Assembly (NCBI GenBank): GCA_002364615.1
Contig: DEYP01000011.1
Location: 62,001-126,000 of the forward strand
Reading direction: 5' to 3'
From: Arsukibacterium sp. UBA3155
Lineage (GTDB): Bacteria > Pseudomonadota > Gammaproteobacteria > Enterobacterales > Alteromonadaceae
Length of the DNA stretch: 64,000 nt
Shown here: in pieces, positions 38,445 through 47,914 of the stretch
How the letters are laid out: each line of letters opens with the position of its first letter
Position numbering within the stretch: the first letter of the stretch is position 1
Made by a program: the position numbers and the translations under genes
The notes under the pieces: model-generated
The model's database searches: none
What the model was told of the DNA's origin: nothing
The model's input: the letters and a program-made list of their open reading frames with translations, nothing else

Positions 38445-38669
38445 AATGCAGTTCTCGCTACACAGCGATGATGAGTTAATTAAAAATAGCACAACCTCAG
38501 ACACAGAATGCTATGTAAACGGGCTGAATTAACAGCATAAAAGCATCCAACGAATAAGGCTGTCTGGTCCAGATGGAGTAATGGAAGGCCTTTACCCTCG
38601 CTTTACCACCACCCCCACGGCGCTATGCTATGTTTAAGTGATGGCAAACCAACCGGTTGGGGATAACTG

Positions 38670-39131
38670 ATGAACCTGATACCACAGTTTGACTGGAATA
38701 TTGTGGCATTGCACATTCGTGATTTATTAATTGCTTTTATCCTTGCGGTGCCTATTGGCTGGGACCGGGAAAAGCAAGAGCGTACTGCTGGCTTACGGAC
38801 CTTTCCGCTGGTTGCGGTTGCGGCGTGTGGCTATATGCTGGTAGGCCTGGAAGTGTTAAGCAGTACTGATGCTGAATCGCGGGTGATGCAGGGCATTATT
38901 ACCGGTATCGGTTTTATCGGTGGTGGGGCCATCCTAAAGAATGTTGTTGAAGGTGAAAACTCCGTTCGCGGTACTGCGACCGCAGCCAGCTTATGGTTAA
39001 CCGGGGCAATGGGGATGTCTGTCGCTGCCGGGCGCCTTGAAATTGCACTGGTGTTAAGCTTACTTACGTTCGTTACCCTGCGACTGATGACTCAAGCCAA
39101 ATCAATGGTAGACACCAAAGAAGAAAAATAG
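38670..39131 (+). CDS. MgtC/SapB-family membrane protein
   Basis: A 153-residue inner-membrane protein of the MgtC/SapB family, with four to five helices. The conserved pieces IGWDREKQERTAGLRTFPLVA and GIGFIGGGAILK and VRGTATAASLWLTGAMGM are visible in part or whole. Salmonella MgtC acts in growth at low magnesium and inhibits the ATP synthase, but this short version lacks the C-terminal ACT-like domain and corresponds to the basic family core; its role is unknown. It stands alone, diverging from the two-helix protein gene. Confidence 0.9.
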   Translation: MNLIPQFDWNIVALHIRDLLIAFILAVPIGWDREKQERTAGLRTFPLVAVAACGYMLVGLEVLSSTDAESRVMQGIITGIGFIGGGAILKNVVEGENSVRGTATAASLWLTGAMGMSVAAGRLEIALVLSLLTFVTLRLMTQAKSMVDTKEEK

Positions 39132-39380
39132 CATGGCTTCACGTTACCTTTAAAACAGCAAAATAACGGCCCGGATGGTGGCAATCTCCGCTGATCGATT
39201 TGGCAAACGCTTATCGATTGTAGTTCGGTCATTCTGTACTACCCTTAGTTACGTTGTAGCTATTTTATTATCACAACAAGGGAATAAATTTAATTTTCTG
39301 GGTCCAGGTTATTGATACCGCCCTGGTTCCACTAGCATTGACACTCTCGCATTTTCTACAAAATTACAGGAGTTTTTTAA

Positions 39381-41645
39381 ATGAAAAAAATGTTTTATCT
39401 GATATTGCCATTGTTTGCTCTGGCAGGATGTTTTGAAGGCGCAGACGACGAGCTACCTGAACCACCACCAGTGTTTACCGCGACCCAGACCTTTAATGTC
39501 AGCCTGACCGGCCATCAGCAGGTACCCAATGTTGTCACCGATGACATCGCGACTGCCACGGTGGAACTTGATGAAGATTTAAAGCAAATCCGGGCGTCAG
39601 TCGATTTGTCCGACATCGACAATGTTGAAGCCGCCCATATTCATGATGGCGATTTAGGATTTAACGGTGATGTTGCCTTTGCATTTACTGCTGACACCAG
39701 CGGTGTTTACCGCATTGCTCCGATCGATATTTCCGATGCCCTGATAGCCGACTTACAAAACGGCGAGTGGTATATTAATGTTCATACCACTTCATACCCG
39801 AACGGTAAAATTCGAGGCCAGATTGTCAACGATGAGACGGTAATCGTAACCTTTCCCTTGGCAGGCCAGCAAGAAGTACCGGCAGTTGATACCATTGCCA
39901 GTGGTTATGCTTATGCCGCAATAGATCAAACCGATTACCAACTTACGCTGACGGCAAGAACCATGGGAGTAGCTGATGCAACGATGGCACATATTCATAC
40001 CGGCCGGGTTGGCACCAATGGTGATGTACTAGTCGGTCTGGAGGCCGCAGAGGAAGATGGAGTTTGGGTATTACCTGCTGAGACCATGATTGATGAAGCG
40101 ACCTTTCAGGTGCTGGCTGGCGGAGGGCACTACGTTAATGTGCATACACCTGCCAACCCGGGAGGTGAGCTCAGAGGGCAAATAATTACTGATAACTTCG
40201 TGCTTACGACGTTTGCGTTATCTGGCAAACAGGAAGTACCCATGGTAGATACCCCGGCATCGGGTGACGGCTATGCGCTGATCAATACGGATGACTACAT
40301 GGTCGAGGTTGTCGCGGTCACCACCGGCGTTGATGATGCGACCATGGCCCATATTCATACCGGGCGCATCGGTAATAACGGCGATGTGTTGGTAGGCCTG
40401 GTGCAATCTGGTGACGATTTGGGCACCTGGATGACGCCTGAAGACACGCAGATTGACGAAGCCACCTTTGCGATACTGGCTTCTGGTGGCCATTACGTTA
40501 ATGTTCATACCCCCGAGAACCCAAGTGGCGAGCTACGCGGCCAGATTTTAACCGATAACTTTGTACTGAGTACTTATGATTTAAGTGGCGCCCAAGAAGT
40601 ACCCGCTGTTGCAACAATGGCATCAGGCGATGGCTATGCTCTGATTAATACCACTAACTTTGCGGTTGAATTAGTGGCACTGACAGAGGGGGTTGATGAT
40701 GCGACCATGGCACATATTCATACTGGCAGAGTGGGAATAAATGGCGATGTGCTCATTGCGCTTGAGCAGGATGTGACGACCCCTGGCAAATGGGTAACCC
40801 CAGACGGAACCCTGATTGACGCCGATATTTTTGCCGTGCTTGCCTCTGGTGGCCACTATGTCAATGTTCATACTCCTGCTTATCCCGGTGGTGAACTGCG
40901 TGGTCAGATCCTGACCGATAACTATATGCTGGCAACCTTTGCCCTTAGCGGAGCGCAGGAAGTACCGGCTGTCAACACTTCGGCATCCGGTACAGGCTAT
41001 GCATTGGTTAACAAGTCACAGCTGACATTGGAGCTCATGGTGCATACGCAGGGAGTGGACGATGCCACCATGGCACATATTCATACTGGTCGGGTGGGAG
41101 TAAACGGTGATGTGTTGGTTCCCCTTGTGCAAGTTGCAGGTGAAGCTGGCTCGTGGTTGCTGCCAACGGCAACCCCTATCACTGCAGACATTTTAAACGT
41201 GCTTATGTCAGGTGGACATTACGTCAATGTTCATACACCGGCCAACCCAAGCGGTGAGTTGCGGGGCCAGATTATCTCCAACGATAACTTTGCGCTGATT
41301 ACCTTCCCGTTATCCGGGGCGCAGGAAGTCCCGGCTGTTACCACAGCGGCCAGAGGAGACGGCTATGCCATGGTGAATTTGAGTGACTACAGCCTGGAAC
41401 TGCAGGTACTGACGTCAGGTGTGGAAGATGCCACTGCAGCACATATTCATACCGGCGTCGCAGGAGTAAACGGCCCGGTATTACTTGGCCTTGAACAAGA
41501 TGCCGGCAACGTTAACCGCTGGATGACGCCGGCTGATGCCGCATTAACCCAAAGCATTTTTGATGTGCTGGCCGCAGGTGGTCACTATGTTAACGTCCAT
41601 ACCCCAGAATTCCCCAATGGCGAAATACGAGGGCAAATTGAATAA
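39381..41645 (+). CDS. Lipoprotein with six tandem CHRD domains
   Basis: A 754-residue exported lipoprotein: MKKMFYLILPLFALAGC ends in a lipobox (LAGC), then an acidic linker. The rest is six CHRD domains of about 121 residues each, beginning near bases 39489, 39836, 40197, 40560, 40923 and 41289. Each has the core pattern xxHIHTG, NGDVL and GHYVNVHTP, and ends in GELRGQI. CHRD domains are named after animal chordin; in bacteria their role is unknown. The first copy is the most divergent, the middle ones the most alike, which suggests internal duplication. Conserved His pairs (HIH, VH) could bind metal, but this is a guess. A terminator follows. Confidence 0.9.
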   Translation: MKKMFYLILPLFALAGCFEGADDELPEPPPVFTATQTFNVSLTGHQQVPNVVTDDIATATVELDEDLKQIRASVDLSDIDNVEAAHIHDGDLGFNGDVAFAFTADTSGVYRIAPIDISDALIADLQNGEWYINVHTTSYPNGKIRGQIVNDETVIVTFPLAGQQEVPAVDTIASGYAYAAIDQTDYQLTLTARTMGVADATMAHIHTGRVGTNGDVLVGLEAAEEDGVWVLPAETMIDEATFQVLAGGGHYVNVHTPANPGGELRGQIITDNFVLTTFALSGKQEVPMVDTPASGDGYALINTDDYMVEVVAVTTGVDDATMAHIHTGRIGNNGDVLVGLVQSGDDLGTWMTPEDTQIDEATFAILASGGHYVNVHTPENPSGELRGQILTDNFVLSTYDLSGAQEVPAVATMASGDGYALINTTNFAVELVALTEGVDDATMAHIHTGRVGINGDVLIALEQDVTTPGKWVTPDGTLIDADIFAVLASGGHYVNVHTPAYPGGELRGQILTDNYMLATFALSGAQEVPAVNTSASGTGYALVNKSQLTLELMVHTQGVDDATMAHIHTGRVGVNGDVLVPLVQVAGEAGSWLLPTATPITADILNVLMSGGHYVNVHTPANPSGELRGQIISNDNFALITFPLSGAQEVPAVTTAARGDGYAMVNLSDYSLELQVLTSGVEDATAAHIHTGVAGVNGPVLLGLEQDAGNVNRWMTPADAALTQSIFDVLAAGGHYVNVHTPEFPNGEIRGQIE
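39489..41640 (+). repeat. Six tandem CHRD-coding repeats, about 363 bp each
   Basis: Unit starts from the second onward are spaced 361, 363, 363 and 366 bases. The protein motifs are strongly conserved while the DNA has drifted at third positions, so the array is old and under selection for protein sequence. Confidence 0.85.
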
Positions 41646-41708
41646 TTGAGTAACGTCTCATAACCAATGACTTAATACTGAGCGATACCCAATATAATAA
41701 TACATTTG

Positions 41709-41740
41709 ATGCGGCATCATCTGGTGCCGCATATTTATTT
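41709..41740 (+). terminator. Terminator of the CHRD gene
   Basis: ATGCGGCA (41709-41716) pairs with TGCCGCAT (41725-41732) around an 8-base loop, followed by a T-rich stretch (ATTTATTT). Confidence 0.75.
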
Positions 41741-41962
41741 AAAGAGTAACCGCTTTCAAGTTTACTTCCCCCCTCACTGTCAAAGCTTTCCCAGAGCAGC
41801 TTTGATTAAACCAGCAATACGTCGATGGGCGCGCCACCCGCCATGGAACGATTATTGCAGCTACTCCTTACTAATAACCTGACATTGCAGTGATGCATGA
41901 ATAATATTCACAGGGAACAGCTTTAACACGTAAGGATTACTTACATTATGAAAGGATGAACT
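41741..41962. other. Intergenic leader upstream of the DUF305 gene
   Basis: With the terminator region this forms a gene-free stretch of 317 bases (41646-41962). It holds two copies of ATTGCAG about 30 bases apart, AT-rich sequence and the AAGGA ribosome binding site of the next gene. I found no clear promoter pair and no small gene. Confidence 0.5.
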
Positions 41963-42493
41963 ATGAAATACGCTAAATTCGGGGCGATGATAATAACCTC
42001 GACTATCGCAATGTTTATCATGATGTACCTTAACACTTATGCCATGTCTCATATCTGGTTTAGTGAAACACGCACTTATATGGCCGTTTATATGGGCGCA
42101 GTAATGGCAATAATCATGCTCGCTTTTATGCTAGGCATGTACAACAATAAAAAACTTAATGCTGCTATTTTTATTGGTGCAATAATCCTGTTTGCTACAT
42201 GTCTGTACCTGGTTCGTTCACAAAACACCGTATCCGATGTCTCCTATATGAAAGCCATGATACCGCATCATTCTATCGCGATTCTAACCAGTGAGCATTC
42301 CAACATTGAGGATGCACGAGTTCGTGAATTAGCAGATGGCATTATTAAAGCTCAGCGCAAAGAAATTAAAGAAATGGAGTGGTTGATTCAGGATATTGAA
42401 CAACAGGGTAAGCTCACCACAGAGGCTGCTGCAAAAGCGCGCGCTGTTCCAGAATTTAAAGGAAATTTAAATAAAGGAGATCAGAATGAGTAA
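41963..42493 (+). CDS. DUF305 membrane protein
   Basis: A 176-residue protein with three membrane helices (about residues 7-27, 35-55 and 65-83) followed by a DUF305 domain, whose signature YMKAMIPHHSIAILTSEHS is seen at about residue 94. DUF305 has a ferritin-like helical fold with conserved His and Met that probably bind copper or another metal; such genes are common in copper-response clusters. Met is also abundant in the N-terminal helices. AAGGA precedes the ATG. It overlaps the downstream glutaredoxin-MauE gene by eight bases, so the pair acts together. Confidence 0.87.
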   Translation: MKYAKFGAMIITSTIAMFIMMYLNTYAMSHIWFSETRTYMAVYMGAVMAIIMLAFMLGMYNNKKLNAAIFIGAIILFATCLYLVRSQNTVSDVSYMKAMIPHHSIAILTSEHSNIEDARVRELADGIIKAQRKEIKEMEWLIQDIEQQGKLTTEAAAKARAVPEFKGNLNKGDQNE

Positions 42494-43217
42494 AACAGCC
42501 ACATTATACCGGATGGTAACCGATGAGCATATTTGTCCCTTTGGCTTGCGTTCAAAAGACCTGTTAGAAAGAAAAGGTTTTAAGGTAGACGATCATAAAC
42601 TGACTTCACGTGCTGAAACTGAGCAATTTAAACAGCAGCATGGAGTGAAAACCACTCCGCAGACATTTATTAATGATAAACGGATCGGCGGTTATGACGA
42701 CTTACGTGATTACTTTGGTAAAGACGAAGCAGGACAAACCGGTACCACTTATACCCCGGTAATTGCGATATTCGCTGTCGCCGCTTTGCTGACAATAGCG
42801 TTCCAGTATTTTGTATCCGGTGACTACGCTTCAGTCCGCACCTTTATGCTGTTTATTGCGTTTTCAATGACCCTGCTGGCGGTACAAAAACTGAAAGACC
42901 TGTACAGTTTTACTAACTCGTTTATCACCTATGATTTACTGGCCATGAAATGGCTTCGTTACGGCTACATTTACCCTTTTGTAGAGGCTTACGCCGGTAT
43001 TGGCATGATTGCTCAGCTTCCGGCATTAGCAGTGGCCCCATTTTCGCTATTTATAGGAACAGTAGGTGCCATTTCTGTGGTAAAGGCAGTTTATGTCGAC
43101 AAACGTGAGCTTAAATGTGCCTGTGTAGGCGGTGACAGTAATGTTCCTTTGGGGTTTGTATCGTTATCTGAAAATCTCTTTATGATTGCAGGCGGCCTGA
43201 TTATGCTCCTGTGGTGA
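42486..43217 (+). CDS. Glutaredoxin-MauE/DoxX-like fusion membrane protein
   Basis: A 243-residue fusion. Residues 1-80 are a glutaredoxin fold: ICPFGLRSKDLL contains a single active-site Cys (CPFG instead of CPYC), KTTPQTFI holds the cis-Pro and GGYDDL the glutathione-site Gly pair. Residues about 93-243 form four membrane helices resembling the MauE/DoxX redox-associated family, with a CxC motif in LKCACVGG near residue 211. It likely moves electrons or glutathione-derived thiols at the membrane, perhaps serving the co-translated DUF305 metal protein. Function is inferred from domains only. Confidence 0.82.
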   Translation: MSKTATLYRMVTDEHICPFGLRSKDLLERKGFKVDDHKLTSRAETEQFKQQHGVKTTPQTFINDKRIGGYDDLRDYFGKDEAGQTGTTYTPVIAIFAVAALLTIAFQYFVSGDYASVRTFMLFIAFSMTLLAVQKLKDLYSFTNSFITYDLLAMKWLRYGYIYPFVEAYAGIGMIAQLPALAVAPFSLFIGTVGAISVVKAVYVDKRELKCACVGGDSNVPLGFVSLSENLFMIAGGLIMLLW

Positions 43218-43284
43218 GTCTTTAACCACGATGGCAGGCAGCATGCTGTCCCAGCACTTTGCCTGCCACCTCCCCAGGCAGGCG

Positions 43285-43995
43285 TTACTCAACCGTTAAA
43301 TCAAATACTGCGTCTACCGTACTAGTAAACTTTACCGTGGCTTGTAAGTAACGGCCCGGCGCTACATCGGCGGCACCCAGCCTGGAGCCGGTTACTTCAA
43401 TGCGTTCATAGCCACCCTGCTGACGATGAGTATTAGAATTAATACTGTAAATACGACCCAGTCTGGCATCAAACGCACTGGCCAGCGCCTGCGCTTTTGC
43501 TTTGGCATTTGCTACCGCCATGGCCGTAACTTTGGTTTGCATTTCGTCGCTGTCAGAAGCCTGCAACTGGATATTGGTCACTTGATTAATTTGTACTTTT
43601 AAACCGAAGTTAATTAGCTCATTCAGCTGGTCGATATTTGTCAGCTCTACTTTTATCGACCGCTCTGCACGATAACCGGCTAATTGCTGCTCATTACCGT
43701 CAGTATAAATATAATGAGGTTCGGTTAATAAATTGGAAGCCGTCACCCCTTCGGTTTTTACCGCATAATCTTTTAACCCCTCTAAAAACAGATTTACCCG
43801 GCTATCAACATCAGCTTTTGCTTCAAGTGCAGTCGCTTGCATGCTCGATACGTCAAAAGAAATCAGCGCTTTGTCGGGTCTGGTGGTCAGTTCGGCGCTG
43901 CCCTGCACCGTCACATGGCGGTTTGCCGGCAAACCGTTACTCGCCAATGCGGTAAAAGCGCTAACGCACAATAAAATACTGATGAGTGTTTTCAT
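43285..43995 (-). CDS. SIMPL-domain (DUF541) periplasmic protein
   Basis: A 236-residue exported protein of the SIMPL/DUF541 family, which includes E. coli YggE, linked to protection from oxidative stress. A signal peptide (about 1-18, ending ALA) is followed by HVTVQGSAELTTRPDKALISF, the conserved N-terminal strand, in part. The later AVANAKAKAQALASAFDARLGRI is also typical. AAGGAG lies at good spacing before the ATG at 43995. It converges with the glutaredoxin-MauE gene and diverges from the second EF-G gene. Confidence 0.88.
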   Translation of the reverse strand: MKTLISILLCVSAFTALASNGLPANRHVTVQGSAELTTRPDKALISFDVSSMQATALEAKADVDSRVNLFLEGLKDYAVKTEGVTASNLLTEPHYIYTDGNEQQLAGYRAERSIKVELTNIDQLNELINFGLKVQINQVTNIQLQASDSDEMQTKVTAMAVANAKAKAQALASAFDARLGRIYSINSNTHRQQGGYERIEVTGSRLGAADVAPGRYLQATVKFTSTVDAVFDLTVE

Positions 43996-44179
43996 TCATT
44001 CTCCTTAATTATTAATCCTGAGGCTGGTGCTGGCCTCACAGCTGTTTAAAATCGTATGTCAGGCAGCGTTGACAGCATGGATAAAAAATTAGCAAGCGAC
44101 AACATTTTTTCTCTGCAAATCTTTTTAAAATCCTGTATATTGTCGCACTATTTTCAAACCCTAGCTTATTGAGATTACT

Positions 44180-46279
44180 ATGTCAGCAGATTTATCCTTA
44201 TACAGAAACATTGGTATCTTCGCCCACGTTGATGCCGGCAAAACCACGACTACCGAACGTATCCTTAAACTGACCGGTAAAATTCATAAGTTAGGCGAAG
44301 TTCACGAAGGTGAATCAACCACCGACTTCATGGAGCAGGAAGCTGAGCGCGGTATAACTATCCAGTCTGCAGCCGTAAGCTGTTTCTGGAAAGGTTACCG
44401 TTTCAACGTTATCGATACCCCGGGACACGTTGACTTTACCGTAGAAGTTTACCGTTCATTAAAAGTACTGGATGGCGGTATCGGCGTATTCTGTGGCTCT
44501 GGCGGTGTTGAACCACAATCAGAAACCAACTGGCGTTATGCTAACGATGCTGAAGTATCACGTCTGATTTTCGTTAACAAACTTGACCGTATCGGTGCTG
44601 ACTTTATCCGTGTTACCGAGCAGGTTAAAAAAGTGCTGGGCGCTAACCCGCTTATCATGACCTTGCCTATCGGCCGTGAAGATACTTTTTCAGGCGTTGT
44701 TGACCTGTTAACTCAGAAAGCCTACGTCTGGGATGAAACCGGCCAGCCAGAAAACTACGAAGTGACTGACGTACCAGCAGATATGGCTGATGACGTTGAA
44801 ATGTACCGTACGCAGTTAATCGAAACCGCATTAGAGCAAGATGACGACCTGTTAATGGCCTATATGGATGGCGAAGAGCCGTCTATCGAAGACATTCAGC
44901 GTTGTATCCGTAAAGGTTGTCGTGACCTGGCATTCTTCCCAACATACTGTGGTTCTGCCTTTAAAAACAAAGGTATGCAATTATTGCTGGATGCTGTTGT
45001 TGATTATCTGCCAAGCCCAACTGAAGTTATTCCGCAGCCACTGACTGACGAAGAAGGTAACGAGAACGGCCAGCACGCTATCGTATCTGCTGATGAGCCA
45101 TTCCGCGCCTTAGCGTTTAAAATCATGGATGACCGTTTCGGCGCCCTGACCTTTATCCGTATTTACTCTGGTGTACTGAACAAGGGTGATACCATCCTTA
45201 ACTCATTTACCGGTAAAACGGAGCGTATCGGCCGTATGGTTGAGATGTACGCTAACGACCGTATCGACCTTACTTCTGCTCAGGCGGGTGACATCATTGC
45301 CCTGGTAGGTATGAAGAACAACACTCAGACCGGCCACACCCTGTGTGATCCTAAGCACCCTTGTACTCTTGAGCCAATGGTATTCCCAGAGCCAGTAATC
45401 TCTATCTCTGTAACGCCAAAAGATAAAGGTTCAGTTGAGAAGATGGGTATCGCTATCGGTAAGATGGTTGCTGAAGATCCAACCTTCCGCGTTGAAACTG
45501 ATGTTGATTCAGGTGAAACCATCCTTAAAGGTATGGGTGAATTACACTTAGATATCAAAGTCGACATTCTGAAGCGTACATACGGCGTAGAGTTAGTAGT
45601 AGGCCAGCCACAGGTTGCTTACCGTGAAACCATTACCCGTGAAGTTGAAGACAGCTACACCCACAAAAAACAATCTGGTGGTTCAGGTCAGTTCGGTAAA
45701 ATTGATTACCGTATCCGTCCAGGCGAGCAGAACTCTGGCTTTAGCTTTAAGTCAACAGTAGTTGGCGGTAGCGTACCAAAAGAGTTTATGCCTGCTATCG
45801 AGAAAGGCTTTGCGTCAATGATGTCAACCGGTACCCTGGCTGGCTTCCCGGTATTAGACGTAGAAGTTGAAGTATTTGACGGTGGTTTCCACGCCGTTGA
45901 CTCATCAGCAATCGCGTTCGAAATTGCTGCTAAAGGCGCTTTCCGTCAGTCAATTCCTAAAGCTGGCGCCCAGTTGCTTGAGCCAATCATGAAAGTTGAC
46001 GTATTTACCCCGGAAGATCATGTTGGTGATGTTATCGGTGACTTAAACCGTCGTCGCGGCATGATTTCTGGCCAGGAAGCCGGTGTTACTGGTGTAAGGA
46101 TCAAAGCTGACGTACCATTGTCAGAAATGTTCGGTTACATTAGCTCACTGCGCACCATGACTTCTGGTCGCGGCCAGTTCTCTATGGAGTTCTCGCACTA
46201 CTCACCGTGCCCGAGCAACGTAGCTGAAACCGTTATTGCCAAAGAAAAAGAAAAGAAAGCCGCTGCTGCTAAAAACTAA
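44180..46279 (+). CDS. fusA: Elongation factor G, second copy (fusA2/fusB type)
   Basis: Translational GTPase. The 699-residue protein has all five EF-G domains: G1 [13 protein letters not shown] (about residue 15), RGITIQSAA (switch I), DTPGH (about 82), NKLD (about 137), and domains II to V. It is not next to rpsL-rpsG-tuf, so it is probably the second EF-G found in Shewanella, Vibrio and relatives rather than the main one; the sequence [17 protein letters not shown] differs from classical EF-G (HDGAATMDWMEQEQERG in E. coli). Unlike its neighbours, it uses almost only CGT for Arg and shows the bias of strongly expressed genes. A strong terminator follows. Confidence 0.93.
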   Translation: MSADLSLYRNIGIFAHVDAGKTTTTERILKLTGKIHKLGEVHEGESTTDFMEQEAERGITIQSAAVSCFWKGYRFNVIDTPGHVDFTVEVYRSLKVLDGGIGVFCGSGGVEPQSETNWRYANDAEVSRLIFVNKLDRIGADFIRVTEQVKKVLGANPLIMTLPIGREDTFSGVVDLLTQKAYVWDETGQPENYEVTDVPADMADDVEMYRTQLIETALEQDDDLLMAYMDGEEPSIEDIQRCIRKGCRDLAFFPTYCGSAFKNKGMQLLLDAVVDYLPSPTEVIPQPLTDEEGNENGQHAIVSADEPFRALAFKIMDDRFGALTFIRIYSGVLNKGDTILNSFTGKTERIGRMVEMYANDRIDLTSAQAGDIIALVGMKNNTQTGHTLCDPKHPCTLEPMVFPEPVISISVTPKDKGSVEKMGIAIGKMVAEDPTFRVETDVDSGETILKGMGELHLDIKVDILKRTYGVELVVGQPQVAYRETITREVEDSYTHKKQSGGSGQFGKIDYRIRPGEQNSGFSFKSTVVGGSVPKEFMPAIEKGFASMMSTGTLAGFPVLDVEVEVFDGGFHAVDSSAIAFEIAAKGAFRQSIPKAGAQLLEPIMKVDVFTPEDHVGDVIGDLNRRRGMISGQEAGVTGVRIKADVPLSEMFGYISSLRTMTSGRGQFSMEFSHYSPCPSNVAETVIAKEKEKKAAAAKN

Positions 46280-46295
46280 GTAGGAAGCGTGCTTT

Positions 46296-46330
46296 AAAAA
46301 GCCCCGCCGGTGAACCGGCGGGGCTTTTTT
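46296..46330 (+). terminator. Terminator of the EF-G gene
   Basis: GCCCCGCCGG (46301-46310), loop TGAA and CCGGCGGGGC (46315-46324), flanked by five A and six T. Very stable, consistent with a highly expressed gene. Confidence 0.96.
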
Positions 46331-46453
46331 ATTTGTATTAGCAAAAAGACTTCAGTCTCAGATTGGCCCTATGGCATAAGCCTTGCTACAGTTAACCTCT
46401 TAACTAATTGAATAATGCGCAATATTATCACTGTGCCTGACAAGGAGTTGCCT

Positions 46454-47911
46454 ATGAGCTCGACCAGTTTTACCCAGGGGGGCTATCCGCTAACAGACGG
46501 CTGTTTTGATGAACTTGTTAGTGCCAATGGCAGTATTCGACGCCCCGCCGTTGCTATTGCCCGTTTTATTGATAAACATGGCCCCAGCGAATTAATCAGA
46601 CGACAATCATTAATAAATCAGACTATTAGCGACATGGGTGTGTGTTTTACTCTGTATGCCGATGGTGACAATATAGACCGGGCCTGGCCACTGGATGTGA
46701 TGCCACGCACTATTCCCAGCAGCGAATGGCAGCTGACCAGCGATGGCCTGAAACAGCGTTTGCATGCCCTTAATCTGTTTATCGATGACTTATATAATGA
46801 CCAGAAAATTCTGAAAGACGGCATTGTACCCAGCGAACTGGTGCTACAGTCCCGCAATTACCTGAGGGCATGCCAGGGTGTGTCGCCCCGTTATAAGGCA
46901 TGGGCCAATATATGTGGCACCGATTTAGTGCGCGATGGCAGCGGTAAGTTTCTGGTATTGGAGGATAATTTACGGGTGCCTTCTGGCGTATCCTATATGC
47001 TGGAAAACCGTACCGTAATGAAACGAGTATTTCCGGAGCTATTTGCTGACTCAACTATTTTTCCGGTAGATGATTATCCGCATCAGTTATGGAAAATGCT
47101 GGCATCTTTATCGCCGCGTGAGGGTGATGTGCCCTGCATCGTGTTGCTCACGCCGGGAATTTACAACTCTGCTTATTTTGAACATACCTTTCTGGCCCAG
47201 CAAATGGGGATTGAACTTGCAGAAAACCACGATATGTATGTCGAGGATGACGTGGTATGGTTAAAAACCCTGCGCGGTAAACGACGGGTAGATGTGATAT
47301 ATCGGCGGGTCGACGATGTATTTATTGATCCACAAGCCTTCCGGCCTGACTCGGTACTCGGTATTCCAGGTCTTATCAAAGCCTGGGCTAAAGGCAATGT
47401 TTCTATTGCCAATGCCCCGGGCTCCGGTGTCGCAGACGACAAAGTGGTGTACGCCTATGTGCCGGCAATTATTGATTATTACCTGGGAGAACAGCCCCTT
47501 ATCGATAACGTTGAAACTTTCCTGTGTCTCGATCCAAAACAAAAAAGTTATGTGCTGGCGAACCTTGACAAACTGGTGGTAAAACCGGCTAACGAGTCTG
47601 GCGGCTACGGCATATTAATCGGTCCCCGCTCTACCCTGGCCGAGCAACAAGAAATGGCTGCCGCTATTGAAGCGAACCCCCGCAATTTTATTGCTCAGCC
47701 CACGTTAAATCTGTCAACCGCGCCCACTTTGTGTGGTGAGGTGTTAGAGCCACGCCATCTTGACTTGCGCCCCTTTATTTTACAGGGGGAAGAACTGTAC
47801 TGCACCACCGGCGGTTTAAGCCGGGTTGCACTAACCAAAGGCTCCCTTGTAGTCAATTCCTCCCAGGGTGGCGGCAGTAAAGACACCTGGATCATCAATG
47901 ATGAGGTATAA
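46454..47911 (+). CDS. Circularly permuted type 2 ATP-grasp protein (DUF407)
   Basis: Predicted to join a carboxylate and an amine using ATP, as other ATP-grasp ligases do. The 485-residue protein carries VLEDNLRVPSGVSYMLENR, YFEHTFLAQQMG, a glycine-rich ATP loop K377-PANESGGYG and RHLDLRPF with Arg439, all expected for an active permuted ATP-grasp. ATG 46454 has a perfect AAGGAG six bases upstream and replaces an upstream start 39 bases earlier. It is the first gene of an operon with an alpha-E protein (gap 3 bases), a second ATP-grasp/alpha-E fusion and a transglutaminase. Comparative genomics by Iyer, Aravind and colleagues predicted that such clusters make a peptide or peptide tag; the product is unknown. 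Confidence 0.9.
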   Translation: MSSTSFTQGGYPLTDGCFDELVSANGSIRRPAVAIARFIDKHGPSELIRRQSLINQTISDMGVCFTLYADGDNIDRAWPLDVMPRTIPSSEWQLTSDGLKQRLHALNLFIDDLYNDQKILKDGIVPSELVLQSRNYLRACQGVSPRYKAWANICGTDLVRDGSGKFLVLEDNLRVPSGVSYMLENRTVMKRVFPELFADSTIFPVDDYPHQLWKMLASLSPREGDVPCIVLLTPGIYNSAYFEHTFLAQQMGIELAENHDMYVEDDVVWLKTLRGKRRVDVIYRRVDDVFIDPQAFRPDSVLGIPGLIKAWAKGNVSIANAPGSGVADDKVVYAYVPAIIDYYLGEQPLIDNVETFLCLDPKQKSYVLANLDKLVVKPANESGGYGILIGPRSTLAEQQEMAAAIEANPRNFIAQPTLNLSTAPTLCGEVLEPRHLDLRPFILQGEELYCTTGGLSRVALTKGSLVVNSSQGGGSKDTWIINDEV

Positions 47912-47914
47912 CCC

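Noticed and set aside
39338-39343. TTGACA as a -35 box for the CHRD lipoprotein gene
   Set aside because: The matching -10 position falls on the ribosome binding site, so it could not yield a functional leader.
40218-40508. Antisense frames inside the CHRD repeats
   Set aside because: They recur at the same place in several repeats because the repeats themselves are alike, and have no independent support.
39489-41640. CRISPR-like or transposon repeat array
   Set aside because: The 363-bp periodicity is explained fully by tandem protein domains in a continuous frame, with no spacers.
44069-44074. TTGACA as a -35 box for the EF-G gene
   Set aside because: No acceptable -10 hexamer lies 16-19 bases downstream; the TATATT near 44136 is too far away.
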